A stretch of DNA of 12,459 nucleotides. Source: Candidatus Omnitrophota bacterium. GTDB taxonomy: Bacteria; Hinthialibacterota; Hinthialibacteria; JAKQFZ01. The position numbers were made by a program, and so were the translations under genes. The stretch spans positions 1 to 12,459 of the forward strand of contig JAKQFZ010000416.1 of assembly GCA_029558215.1 (NCBI GenBank). Direction: 5' to 3'. The notes beneath the pieces were generated by a model. The model saw only the letters and a list, made by a program, of their open reading frames with translations, was not told the origin of the DNA and ran no database searches. Shown in pieces: positions 5,180-12,459 of the stretch (positions are counted from its first letter, which is position 1; the number at the start of each line of letters is the position of its first letter).

Positions 5180-7957
5180 ATGAGCAGTGCACTTGTTATG
5201 AAACTTGCGGGCATCACTTTCCTGCTTCTGCTGGGGACTAGACCCAGCGTGGCACTTGGGGCTGGTGCGCTCGTAGACCATGTCGAGTTTGACCACACCA
5301 GGACATATTCCGGCACAGGAGTCCAGGCGGTTTCCTTTACGTGGACATTTGGTGATCGGACGCTTCCTCTTTCCGGAGTCCAACTTGGAAGCCGTGACAG
5401 CAGACTTCACTTCAAACTCAGAGTTCGAGAAGGCAGGAACCTTACCTTAGAGCTCCGAGAGTTCCGCACAGCAGACGGGCAGTCTCCTGCATATCTGGTC
5501 TGTGTCGGTGGAAAACCAGTTGCTTTTCGCTGTCGTCGCTATGTTGGAACAGGGTCGATCTCGGCATTCATTGATCTGCCTGACTGTGAGCCAAAGCAGT
5601 CTCTGAGAATTGAGATCGTCAACCGCAACGACAAGCCGATTTCTTTCTCGGAAGCGTATCTCTACGAAGACTTGGAGTCCTTCGTTGTGGAGAAGGACTT
5701 TTCCCAACCGATGTTTGTTGGACCCACCATCCGTCACAATGACAGCGTTGAGAGGCTGAACGAAATCCGTGCCATGCTGCCGGACACAGAACAGATGAAG
5801 CCCATGTGTCTTCTCGCGGCGGTTCCAGTGGCGAATCTGTCGCCAGGGGACTTGCAGGAATGGCTGGACGACGCACTGACCCGATGTGCCGAGGCCGATC
5901 TTCCCCTTGAACTTCAGGTAGTCACCTGGTGGGCTGGGACTCCTGGTGGTCTTGATGGAAAAGGGGGATGCTGGCACGACCCCGAATATCAGCAAATCAA
6001 CTATGTTCCAAGCGAAGGAAGGTATTTTCTTGCGGTACCCAACCGGTGGGCGAGCACTCCATGGCTGACCGTTCGTCATCCCCGCCTGAACGCCTTCAAG
6101 CAGAAGCAGTTTCAGCGAGCAGGTCAGATTCTTCGTGGACTAAAGGAACGCTATCAAAGCGATGGGAAGCCCTTCCCAGTCTTGAGCATCGTCATTGACA
6201 ACGAGGTCACTTACTGGGGCGCTGGAATGCCGGAGACACCGGTTGGGATTCTCGCGGATGTGAATCCAGCCATGGTGACTGCCGCCAGACAGGAAGGTGT
6301 GATACTGAATCCTGAGGACGGTTTCTCCGATGAGGAGATCGCCTTTCTTCGTCGCAGCCTTCGAGTATACAATCGCCAAATGGCGCAAGGGGTTGTCGAA
6401 GGTTTGGGTAACAGTGACCTGCGGGATCTTGTCTACACGCACACCTGGGCACTCGGCTGCGTCTTTGACGATCCCGCCGAAGCGTATGAAGCGGGAGTCT
6501 TGAAGGAAGTGCGCATGGGTGGCGAATGGAATTACACCCGAGCCGAACAACTTGCCTTCACCGATTTGGATCGGGAGTTCGGGATTCCCGCAGCCATCAA
6601 CATCGAATTGGGTGGACAGAAGACCTTCTGCGAAGAGATTCCTTTTGCCTTTGCAGCGGGCAGCCATCATGCCTCAATGTTCAACGCCGACGATGAACTG
6701 CTTCAAGTCACCTTTCGTGAGATCAAGGAACACGGATGGCCTGAGTACGCACCGGTTCCCTGGCGTCATCATCTGCTGAAACTGGACTTTACGACAGACG
6801 AGTGGATGAATTACATCACGGGAGAAGACGTCCATGTGCAGGCCATCGGATCCCGCGACGGATACCTGTTGCATGGAAAGACTCTGGAGCAGTCGAACAC
6901 CTGTCGGATGCACCTCAAAGCGAAGGAACTCACTTCAGAAGGGGTGTTTCCCAAACTTTGGCTCAAGTATCGTGCCCGATCTTTCGTCTTTCAGAAAGTC
7001 TCCGATGATGCCTATCTGATTATCCGTGCCGGAAAGACGCCCGGCAGCCTTCAGCAGGTGGAGCGGTTGACCAATGCATCCGGTTGGTACCATGTGGACC
7101 TCTCCACACTGACGGAAGGGGAGGAAGCCTTGTACCTGGAATTCGAGTTTCACCCTTTGGGACTTGTCGGATGGGTTGGGCTGTTCGATCTGGTCTTTGA
7201 AGTGCCCTGGGAAGAGGAGTTATTGCTTCGCTGCAATCGAAGCTATCGTGCTGACCGCTTGCGTGCGGAGAGTCAGATTGCGGGATGGCGTGCTGATGCT
7301 GCGTGGACTCTCCAGCGTTGCCAGGAGATGGGAGAGAAGATTCCTGCCAAGACGCTGCGACAACTGAAATCACTTATGCGCAACCACGACTACCGCCAAG
7401 TGCATGAACAGGGACTCTTGGCTCTTTCGAAGCGCCGGACGGAGACGTATCTTCCCATTGAACTGCCGTCACCGAACAGAAGTGAGCGAGGACAACTGCG
7501 TTCGGCCGGTGGTAACTCGCTCCGTTTCAGTCCCTATGACGAGGGGTACACCTATCAGAGCGTTGTTGTCTCTGAGACGGCGGATATGACCCTGGTCACA
7601 AATGGCGAGACACAGACGCTACAGGGTCTGACGGGACTCCAGGCAGGAGACGATATCGAGATGACCATTCATGACAACCAGGTGACTTGTCTGGTTGCAC
7701 ACCGATCGGAAGCTACGGGAGTGGTTGTGAATGCCTCGCCCGCAACTGCCTTTTCTCTGCCGACGATTCAAATCGAAGGTGGGGCGCTGTTGGACATTGA
7801 CAGCAGATGCTCTATTACGGATCGAACGGGAGAGGCTCAGCACGGCTCCTGTCCGCTGGTGACGGATAAGCGCCTTTTCGAGCCCGGAGACAGGGTCACC
7901 ATGCGATGGAATCCTTTTCGCAAGAGAGTCGTCGAGATTCGTCCAGCGAACCCTTGA
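5180..7957 (+). CDS. Large secreted protein, probable TIM-barrel glycoside-hydrolase-like
   Basis: From ATG 5180 the protein has 925 residues. The first roughly 28 are a signal peptide (MSSALVMKLAGITFLLLLG, then a PSVALGAGA cleavage region). Apparent layout: beta-rich N-terminal region (about 30-180); a probable alpha/beta barrel (about 184-540); a jelly-roll-like region (about 550-675); a helical segment (about 680-755); and a beta-rich tail to 925. Barrel features include VVTWWAG, a strand ending in IDNEVTYW with D340-N341-E342 (E342 a candidate acid/base, as in NE motifs of clan GH-A), GEWNY with E449, and NIELGG with E476 as candidate nucleophiles. A carbohydrate-active role outside the cytoplasm is therefore an inference; I cannot assign a GH family. 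The ribosome site is AGGAGAGGTGG with GAGGTG 6 bases from the ATG; this start exposes the signal peptide, whereas a TTG at 5102 would bury it. No sugar transporter or regulator is adjacent. No membrane anchor is visible at the C-terminus. Confidence 0.75.
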   Translation: MSSALVMKLAGITFLLLLGTRPSVALGAGALVDHVEFDHTRTYSGTGVQAVSFTWTFGDRTLPLSGVQLGSRDSRLHFKLRVREGRNLTLELREFRTADGQSPAYLVCVGGKPVAFRCRRYVGTGSISAFIDLPDCEPKQSLRIEIVNRNDKPISFSEAYLYEDLESFVVEKDFSQPMFVGPTIRHNDSVERLNEIRAMLPDTEQMKPMCLLAAVPVANLSPGDLQEWLDDALTRCAEADLPLELQVVTWWAGTPGGLDGKGGCWHDPEYQQINYVPSEGRYFLAVPNRWASTPWLTVRHPRLNAFKQKQFQRAGQILRGLKERYQSDGKPFPVLSIVIDNEVTYWGAGMPETPVGILADVNPAMVTAARQEGVILNPEDGFSDEEIAFLRRSLRVYNRQMAQGVVEGLGNSDLRDLVYTHTWALGCVFDDPAEAYEAGVLKEVRMGGEWNYTRAEQLAFTDLDREFGIPAAINIELGGQKTFCEEIPFAFAAGSHHASMFNADDELLQVTFREIKEHGWPEYAPVPWRHHLLKLDFTTDEWMNYITGEDVHVQAIGSRDGYLLHGKTLEQSNTCRMHLKAKELTSEGVFPKLWLKYRARSFVFQKVSDDAYLIIRAGKTPGSLQQVERLTNASGWYHVDLSTLTEGEEALYLEFEFHPLGLVGWVGLFDLVFEVPWEEELLLRCNRSYRADRLRAESQIAGWRADAAWTLQRCQEMGEKIPAKTLRQLKSLMRNHDYRQVHEQGLLALSKRRTETYLPIELPSPNRSERGQLRSAGGNSLRFSPYDEGYTYQSVVVSETADMTLVTNGETQTLQGLTGLQAGDDIEMTIHDNQVTCLVAHRSEATGVVVNASPATAFSLPTIQIEGGALLDIDSRCSITDRTGEAQHGSCPLVTDKRLFEPGDRVTMRWNPFRKRVVEIRPANP

Positions 7958-7973
7958 CCGATTCAGTATACGG

Positions 7974-9665
7974 TCATTCGTTTCGTGACAGCCGTGTCAC
8001 GTCTTCCGGCAGTTCCATCTTCTTAAACGGGATTTCCGGTTGTTGCAGTGGCGCTCCTTCGGGAAGCGGATCGGTCGCCTTGTCCCAGTCCAAGTCTGTT
8101 GGATCCAAACCGAGTGTTGCGAGTGTTTTCTCGGAAGTGAAGGGCAGAAAAGGATTCATCAAGACTGCGAGCGCCTTGGTCGTCTGGATGCAGTAGTACA
8201 TCGTTGTCGCACAGCCTGCCAGGTCTTCTTTCCGCTGCTTCCAAGGTGCCTTGGTGTCAATGTACTTGTTGGAAGCCCGCGTTGCGCTCATCAGTTCGGC
8301 AAGCGCGTTGCGAAAACGAAAGGACTCGATCTCGTGGGAGAGCCGTTCGGGTAGTGCCTGGATCTCCGACCAGTGTTGCAGGTCGGTCTCTGTTGGAGTT
8401 CCCTTTTCCGGAACCTTTCCGTCAAAATAACGCATGGTGAAACTCAAGGTTCGGTAGATGAAATTGCCAAGAGCATCTACCAACTCACTGTTGACCCGCG
8501 TGACCATCTCTTCCAGACTGAATGTGGTTCGTTGGGTCTCGGACGCAATGGCGGTCAGGTAATACCGAAGCAAATCGGGATGATAGTCCTCAAGGTAATT
8601 GTCAATCCAGATTGCCGTTCCGCGACTCTTGGAAATCTTCTCAACGGGTCGGTTGGGAAACTGGATGTTCAAGAAACTGTTCGCCACGACGTTGGAAGGC
8701 AGCTGATAGGTGCCTTCGGCCATCAACATTGCCGGCCAGATGATCGCGTGGAAAACGATGTTGTCTTCACCGATGAAGTGAATGATTTTGCACTCAGGAT
8801 CTCTCCACCAGTCCGCATAGGAATCCGGATCCATGCCGTGTTGGGCACACCATTCGGCAGTGAAGGAGACATAGCCGATGGGGGCATCAAACCACACATA
8901 GAGAACTTTGCCCGAAGCGTCAGGATCGTCTGCCAGAGGCACCGGGACGCCCCAATCGAGGTCACGGGTAATTGCCCGATCGGGAAGTCCTTGCTTGACA
9001 AGCCCTTGGGCGAAGTTCCTGACAAAGGGTCTCCATTCGGCATGTCCCTCCAACCACTCGCTCAGTCTTTCCTCAAAGAGAGACTGCTGAAAGAACCAAT
9101 GAGTCGTCGAGCGGATTTCCGGTCGAGTGCCTGAGATAACACTCACGGGATCCCTGAGCAGAAGGGGATCAATGGTCTTTCCGCACGCCTCGCACTGGTC
9201 TCCGAGTGCATCTGGAGCATTGCAGTGGTGGCAGGTGCCTTTGACATAGCGATCCGGAAGGAACATGCCTGCCTGCGCGTCGTACAACTGCTCGCTGCTT
9301 TTCTTCGTGATAGCGCCCTGTGCATGGACTTTGAGGAAGAAATCACTGCTCATCTTATGATGCAGGGGGCTGCTGGTACTGCCATAGAGGTCGAAATGGA
9401 TGCCGATGCCTTCAAAGGCTTTATGCTGGGCAGTGTTGTAGCGTTCAACGATCTGTCGGGGCGTGGAATTCTCCTGGCGCGCCGTCAGGCAGACGGGAAC
9501 GCCGTGGTCATCGGAACCACAGATGAAAAGGACTTCGTCTCCTCGTGCGCGAAGGTATCGAACGAAGATGTCTGCCGGCAGATACGCACCAGCAACGTGA
9601 CCGACATGCAGCTTCCCATTCGAATAGGGAAGGGCACCCGTCACCAGGAATCGTCTCTTAGCCAT
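7974..9665 (-). CDS. metG: Methionyl-tRNA synthetase
   Basis: Class I aminoacyl-tRNA synthetase that charges tRNA-Met in the cytoplasm. The class I HIGH motif is HVGH (20-23, in GKLHVGHVAGAY) and the KMSKS motif is KISKS (343-347). A zinc-knuckle CxxC pair is at C145/C148 and C158/C161. The N-terminal FLVTGALPYSNGK, CGSDDHGVP and DWGVPVP segments are typical MetRS. At 563 residues it ends after the anticodon-binding helical domain and lacks the C-terminal EMAP/Trbp111-like tRNA-binding extension found in E. coli-type enzymes; the N-terminal half looks closer to MetRS of the Bacteroidetes kind (from memory). The start region reads TTG-ATG-ATG; GGGAG (9672-9676) is 6 bases from the third codon, so I chose ATG at 9665. 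The gene is convergent with the secreted protein gene, with 16 bases between the two stop codons. Confidence 0.97.
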   Translation of the reverse strand: MAKRRFLVTGALPYSNGKLHVGHVAGAYLPADIFVRYLRARGDEVLFICGSDDHGVPVCLTARQENSTPRQIVERYNTAQHKAFEGIGIHFDLYGSTSSPLHHKMSSDFFLKVHAQGAITKKSSEQLYDAQAGMFLPDRYVKGTCHHCNAPDALGDQCEACGKTIDPLLLRDPVSVISGTRPEIRSTTHWFFQQSLFEERLSEWLEGHAEWRPFVRNFAQGLVKQGLPDRAITRDLDWGVPVPLADDPDASGKVLYVWFDAPIGYVSFTAEWCAQHGMDPDSYADWWRDPECKIIHFIGEDNIVFHAIIWPAMLMAEGTYQLPSNVVANSFLNIQFPNRPVEKISKSRGTAIWIDNYLEDYHPDLLRYYLTAIASETQRTTFSLEEMVTRVNSELVDALGNFIYRTLSFTMRYFDGKVPEKGTPTETDLQHWSEIQALPERLSHEIESFRFRNALAELMSATRASNKYIDTKAPWKQRKEDLAGCATTMYYCIQTTKALAVLMNPFLPFTSEKTLATLGLDPTDLDWDKATDPLPEGAPLQQPEIPFKKMELPEDVTRLSRNE

Positions 9666-9694
9666 CATCAACTCCCGTAAGAAAAGGTTTCTAA

Positions 9695-9723
9695 TAACTA
9701 CGATTCCGCCATGAGAAAGTCAA
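9695..9723 (-). promoter_or_regulatory. Candidate sigma-70 promoter for metG
   Basis: On the minus strand TTGACT (rc of 9718-9723) is followed after 17 bases by TAGTTA (rc of 9695-9700). The -35 box is strong and the -10 weak. It lies about 30 bases upstream of the metG start, leaving a short leader, and its -35 box overlaps the palindrome at 9721-9738. Confidence 0.35.
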
Positions 9724-9738
9724 ATCAAACTTGATTTG
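9721..9738. promoter_or_regulatory. 18-bp palindrome, operator-like, between metG and the amidase gene
   Basis: CAAATCAA (9721-9728) and TTGATTTG (9731-9738) are perfect inverted 8-mers around a 2-base centre. The site lies in the divergent intergenic region and overlaps the candidate metG -35 hexamer, the geometry expected for a dimeric repressor site. The regulator is unknown. Confidence 0.45.
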
Positions 9739-9861
9739 CGCACACGTCAGGAGCAAGATGAGCATCTGAGTATCATGAGACACTGCATGCTGTTGTGCGG
9801 TCTTTCAGCCGTTGGAAAGCCTTACGGAAGATGACCGCTGCACGGCAAAGGAGACAACTTG

Positions 9862-11859
9862 ATGATGACGAATCGGGACTCTTCAAATCCGCTGCTGGGC
9901 AGAAGAATCGTCGTGGATCCTGGACATGGAGGAACTGAACCAGGGGCGATTGGTCCAACTGGACTGCGGGAGTGTGAAGTCAATCTGAAAGTGTGTTTCA
10001 AACTTGTCGAGTTGCTTCGTGAGAAGGGTGCCATCCCGATTCTGACCCGAACTGGAGACGTCAATGTCTCAATAGGCGAACGTCCGGCACTCTGCAAGAA
10101 AGAGAATGCGGAACTGTTCGTCTCGATTCATCACAATGCCAATGCCCAGAACGATCGCTCTGTGAACCGTTCGGAAGTCTACTATCAATGGAAAGAGCGC
10201 AATGCACCTTCAGCCGATTTTGCGCGAGAGATTCTACAGGAACTCGAGCGGACTTTTCACCTTCCATCAAGCAGAACCTATGTGACCTATGCCTATGGAG
10301 TGCTCAGGCAGAATGAGACAACAGCAGCGCTTGCCGAGGCGTTCTATATTGCCAATCCCGACGCGGAGAAGGCACTTCGCGACGACAAGACAATCAGACT
10401 CGAAGCCGAGGCAATCTTTCGCGCCATCGTTCATTTCTATGAAAAGGGTAGACTGCATTTGAAATGGTGTGATGAAGAAGATTTTGCCGTTGAAGGACGT
10501 TCGATCGCTCGCGTGGTTCCTGAGTGGGGACCTGGAGTTGATCCTCATAGCATCTGTGCTTTGATTGATGGCCAGTGCATCGCCCATTGTTACGATGCGG
10601 ACAAGGGCCTTATCTCTGTCTTGCCAGGCGATCTGCCTGTTGGTGCGACACACACGCTCGAGATTCAGGCCAGGAATCTCAACGGAATCAGCGCTCGTCC
10701 AATCTTGAGACAATTAGAAGGTGGTCTCAGATTGCACGCGACAGGGGATACTTCGATTCCCGCCAGAGTTCTTCGAGTAACCAATCATTTGAACAATCCT
10801 GTGGACGGAGCTGTTCTTCTTCTGGACGGTAAAGCCTTTGCCCAGACGGGAGTGGAAGGGACTTTTCTTCTTCCTGATTCGGCCACTGAGAATGAAGAGT
10901 GCTTTGAAGGCAGAATAAAGATTCAAGCCCCAGGGTATTTCACATCCACGATTTCTCTAGACCGACTTCGTATGCGCCAGTCGCAATCTGAGTTGCCCGG
11001 ACTTTTGATGAAACCGCTGTTTGGTGGACTTCTTCAGGGCAAGACATTCATTCTTGATCCCGAGCATGGTGGCGAGGACCCAGGTGTTGTTACACCCGAC
11101 TGTCTTCGGGCGTCCCATGTGAATCTGAACGTGGCACAGAGGCTTGCTGCTTATTTGAGAACTGCCGGGGCGACCGTCACACTGACTCGAACCTGGGACA
11201 ACACGATGGATGACGAAGCGCGCGTTCGATTTGGTCTCGAAAATGAAGTAGACCATTTCCTTTGCATCGATCACCTTGCGTTCCGACCAGGAGAGAACGA
11301 TCCACCTGATCTTGACTGCACTTGGGTTCTTCAGAAGTGGGACTGGACAAACTGCCAATGCTATTTCGATTCGCTGCTGAAGGAACTGGTGATGTTACTG
11401 AAGACTCCGAAAGACGAAATACGAAGAACCTCGACATGGCAAAGCATGCACGCCCAGCACAATTATTCTGTAACTCTGGTCAGTCCCATGCTCATGACAG
11501 CGCCAAGGGCTGCTGAGAGACTCAGGTGCCAGGGTTGTCTGGACAAGGAAGCGCTTGGATTGCTTCATGGTCTGGCGCGATTTCATTTGGAAACTGCCAA
11601 GACAGAGGGCACATCTGTGTTCGACCTTTCCAATGAGATATGGGGTGTGGTGGTTGATGAGAACGGGACTCCTATCAACGGCGTGTGTGTCTCTCTTGCC
11701 GACACACTCTGGATGCAGACAGAGCCGGATGGGGAATTTCGCTTCAGATTTCTGGAGCGCGGTGCCTACGAAGTGCGGCTTGAGGTTCCTGCTCTGCCTC
11801 CAAGAGTCCTCACACTTCAAGCAGCAGCGGAAGGACAGATTCAGCGAATCCAGGTATGA
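9862..11859 (+). CDS. N-acetylmuramoyl-L-alanine amidase (Amidase_3) with duplicated amidase and carboxypeptidase-regulatory-like domains
   Basis: From ATG 9862 the protein has 665 residues. The first Amidase_3 domain (about 14-195) has the expected zinc and catalytic residues: H22 (VDPGHGG), E37 (in LRECEVNL), H90 (SIHHNA) and E159 (LAEAFYIAN). It should cleave the bond between MurNAc and the stem peptide in peptidoglycan. A linker and a beta region follow, then a carboxypeptidase-regulatory-like domain (about 300-368). A second amidase-like domain (about 392-580) begins ILDPEHGGEDPG but is degenerate: H402 is kept while the other positions appear to be A417, D470 and S541. A second regulatory-like domain (about 593-665, IWGVVVDENGTPINGV) ends the protein, so the plan is a duplicated two-domain unit. 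No signal peptide is visible, and an in-frame stop at 9832-9834 rules out an upstream extension. AAAGGAG ends 8 bases before ATG 9862; a TTG at 9859 and a second ATG at 9865 are alternatives. A minus-strand gene with a similar regulatory-like domain faces it. Confidence 0.88.
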   Translation: MMTNRDSSNPLLGRRIVVDPGHGGTEPGAIGPTGLRECEVNLKVCFKLVELLREKGAIPILTRTGDVNVSIGERPALCKKENAELFVSIHHNANAQNDRSVNRSEVYYQWKERNAPSADFAREILQELERTFHLPSSRTYVTYAYGVLRQNETTAALAEAFYIANPDAEKALRDDKTIRLEAEAIFRAIVHFYEKGRLHLKWCDEEDFAVEGRSIARVVPEWGPGVDPHSICALIDGQCIAHCYDADKGLISVLPGDLPVGATHTLEIQARNLNGISARPILRQLEGGLRLHATGDTSIPARVLRVTNHLNNPVDGAVLLLDGKAFAQTGVEGTFLLPDSATENEECFEGRIKIQAPGYFTSTISLDRLRMRQSQSELPGLLMKPLFGGLLQGKTFILDPEHGGEDPGVVTPDCLRASHVNLNVAQRLAAYLRTAGATVTLTRTWDNTMDDEARVRFGLENEVDHFLCIDHLAFRPGENDPPDLDCTWVLQKWDWTNCQCYFDSLLKELVMLLKTPKDEIRRTSTWQSMHAQHNYSVTLVSPMLMTAPRAAERLRCQGCLDKEALGLLHGLARFHLETAKTEGTSVFDLSNEIWGVVVDENGTPINGVCVSLADTLWMQTEPDGEFRFRFLERGAYEVRLEVPALPPRVLTLQAAAEGQIQRIQV

Positions 11860-11932
11860 TCTCTCCCTTCTGCAGGTGCTAATCTGCTCAGAAACAAGAA
11901 ACAGGAGTTCTTACTCTCTTTTGCCAAAATAC

Positions 11933-11963
11933 GAAGCCCTGGAGCAAAACACTCCAGGGCTTC
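11933..11963. terminator. Bidirectional hairpin terminator between convergent genes
   Basis: GAAGCCCTGGAG (11933-11944) and CTCCAGGGCTTC (11952-11963) form a perfect 12-bp GC-rich stem with a 7-base A-rich loop. It lies 73 bases past the amidase stop and 32 bases past the stop of the facing minus-strand gene. On the minus strand the stem is followed by GTATTTTGG, a short T-run; on the plus strand no T-run follows. It best serves the minus-strand gene but could stop both. Confidence 0.75.
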
Positions 11964-11995
11964 TGGGAAAACTTATGTCAGCCCAAAACCGAGGG

Positions 11996-12459
11996 CTATC
12001 TTGTGAGAACGGATATTCCTGTGACTTCCATCAATGGGGGTCCCCAGACTGGAACCGCCACGACATTACCCGTCACAACACATGCTTTCTGCTCATACGC
12101 AACCAGATCGATTGTGGCACTCTGAAGGATGAAGAGTCGAACTGTGTTGTCCAGAGACATCAGGAAATGAGTTCCGGGCGATGTGTTGCCGTCTGTCTGT
12201 GGTTTCGCAACGACTTTCCCGATGGCCGTCACAACAGGTCTTGTCGGAGTTGGAGTTGGTTCTGTGCTGGTGCGCTGCATGGCAAAGTCAACCTGCACCT
12301 TTGCGGCGTCGGCAATCGAAACACTCTGCGCTCGTGAAGCGTAGCCTTCCTTTGCCACACTCACGACGTACGCTCCATCCGGTACTTCGCCGAAGGAATA
12401 GCGTCCGTACTCATTTGTCACTGCGACGCGAGGCATCCCTGGCGTGACATTCAGAATCC
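11996..12459 (-). CDS. Carboxypeptidase-regulatory-like domain protein with C-terminal beta domain (5' part beyond right edge)
   Basis: The minus frame is open from the right edge to a TAG at 11996-11998, giving 153 visible residues. An ATG at 12436-12434 is in frame, but seven codons precede it with no stop (ILNVTPG), and the sequence reads through a domain, so I treat the gene as truncated by the window. The visible part starts inside a carboxypeptidase-regulatory-like fold (VTNEYGRYSFGEVPDGAY, then VSVAKEGY), a beta-sandwich usually attached to secreted or surface proteins. A Thr/Pro linker (TEPTPTPTRPVV) follows, then an about 75-residue beta-rich domain (GKVVAKPQ, FILQSATIDLVAYE, VVTGNVVAVPVW, MEVTGISVL to the end) that looks like a small OB-like barrel. 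The overall function is not recognisable. It is convergent with the amidase gene, sharing the terminator between them. Confidence 0.75.
   Translation of the reverse strand, partial: ILNVTPGMPRVAVTNEYGRYSFGEVPDGAYVVSVAKEGYASRAQSVSIADAAKVQVDFAMQRTSTEPTPTPTRPVVTAIGKVVAKPQTDGNTSPGTHFLMSLDNTVRLFILQSATIDLVAYEQKACVVTGNVVAVPVWGPPLMEVTGISVLTR

Noticed and set aside
8373..9134. Plus-strand open frame of 253 codons and other plus frames in this area
   Set aside because: They are antisense to metG, which is unambiguous.
1..12459. CRISPR array, tRNA or rRNA genes, phage or toxin-antitoxin modules
   Set aside because: I looked for regularly spaced repeats, cloverleaf-like elements and compact overlapping gene pairs of these kinds and found none.

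Overview
The window looks like chromosomal DNA of an uncultivated free-living bacterium of moderate GC. It carries a bacterial methionyl-tRNA synthetase, a type IV pilin-like protein, a two-component/c-di-GMP pair and a cell-wall amidase. The pseudopilin resembles the lone GspG-like pilins common in candidate phyla of the Planctomycetes/Lentisphaerae/Sumerlaeota (BRC1) kind, and the left-edge thymidylate synthase is of the archaeal/methanogen type. I infer a deep-branching candidate-phylum bacterium; this rests on remembered family resemblance and is not proven. No rRNA, tRNA, CRISPR array, phage gene or transposase is visible.

Layout. (1) 1-535, minus: 5' part of a thymidylate synthase-like gene that runs off the left edge. 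(2) 702-1331, minus: a pseudopilin with its own strong hairpin terminator (628-664), which separates it from the synthase gene. (3) 1332-1771: gene-free, with an imperfect inverted repeat. (4) 1772-4803, plus: a two-gene operon of a CHASE4-HAMP membrane histidine kinase and a response regulator with a GGDEF output. The simplest reading is that an extracytoplasmic signal controls c-di-GMP synthesis. (5) 4804-5179: gene-free, filled by a roughly 220-bp non-coding element with nested inverted repeats and flanking imperfect direct repeats, like a miniature transposable element. (6) 5180-7957, plus: a large secreted protein, probably a TIM-barrel glycoside-hydrolase-like enzyme of a family I cannot name. 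(7) 7974-9665, minus: metG, convergent with the previous gene (16 bp between stop codons). (8) 9666-9861: a divergent intergenic region with a candidate metG promoter overlapping an 18-bp palindrome. (9) 9862-11859, plus: a protein in which an amidase domain and a carboxypeptidase-regulatory-like domain are duplicated; the second amidase copy has lost most catalytic residues. (10) 11933-11963: a bidirectional terminator. (11) 11996 to the right edge, minus: the 3' part of a gene with a carboxypeptidase-regulatory-like domain, a Thr/Pro linker and a small beta domain.

How the genes work together. Only the kinase/diguanylate cyclase pair has a clear functional link. The amidase (cell wall), the secreted hydrolase-like protein and the pseudopilin suggest an envelope and secretion theme, but each is a separate transcription unit. 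The most unusual items are the nested-repeat element at 4855-5092 and the amidase with a degenerate second catalytic domain and no visible signal peptide. I did not find convincing evidence of a wholly new multi-gene system.
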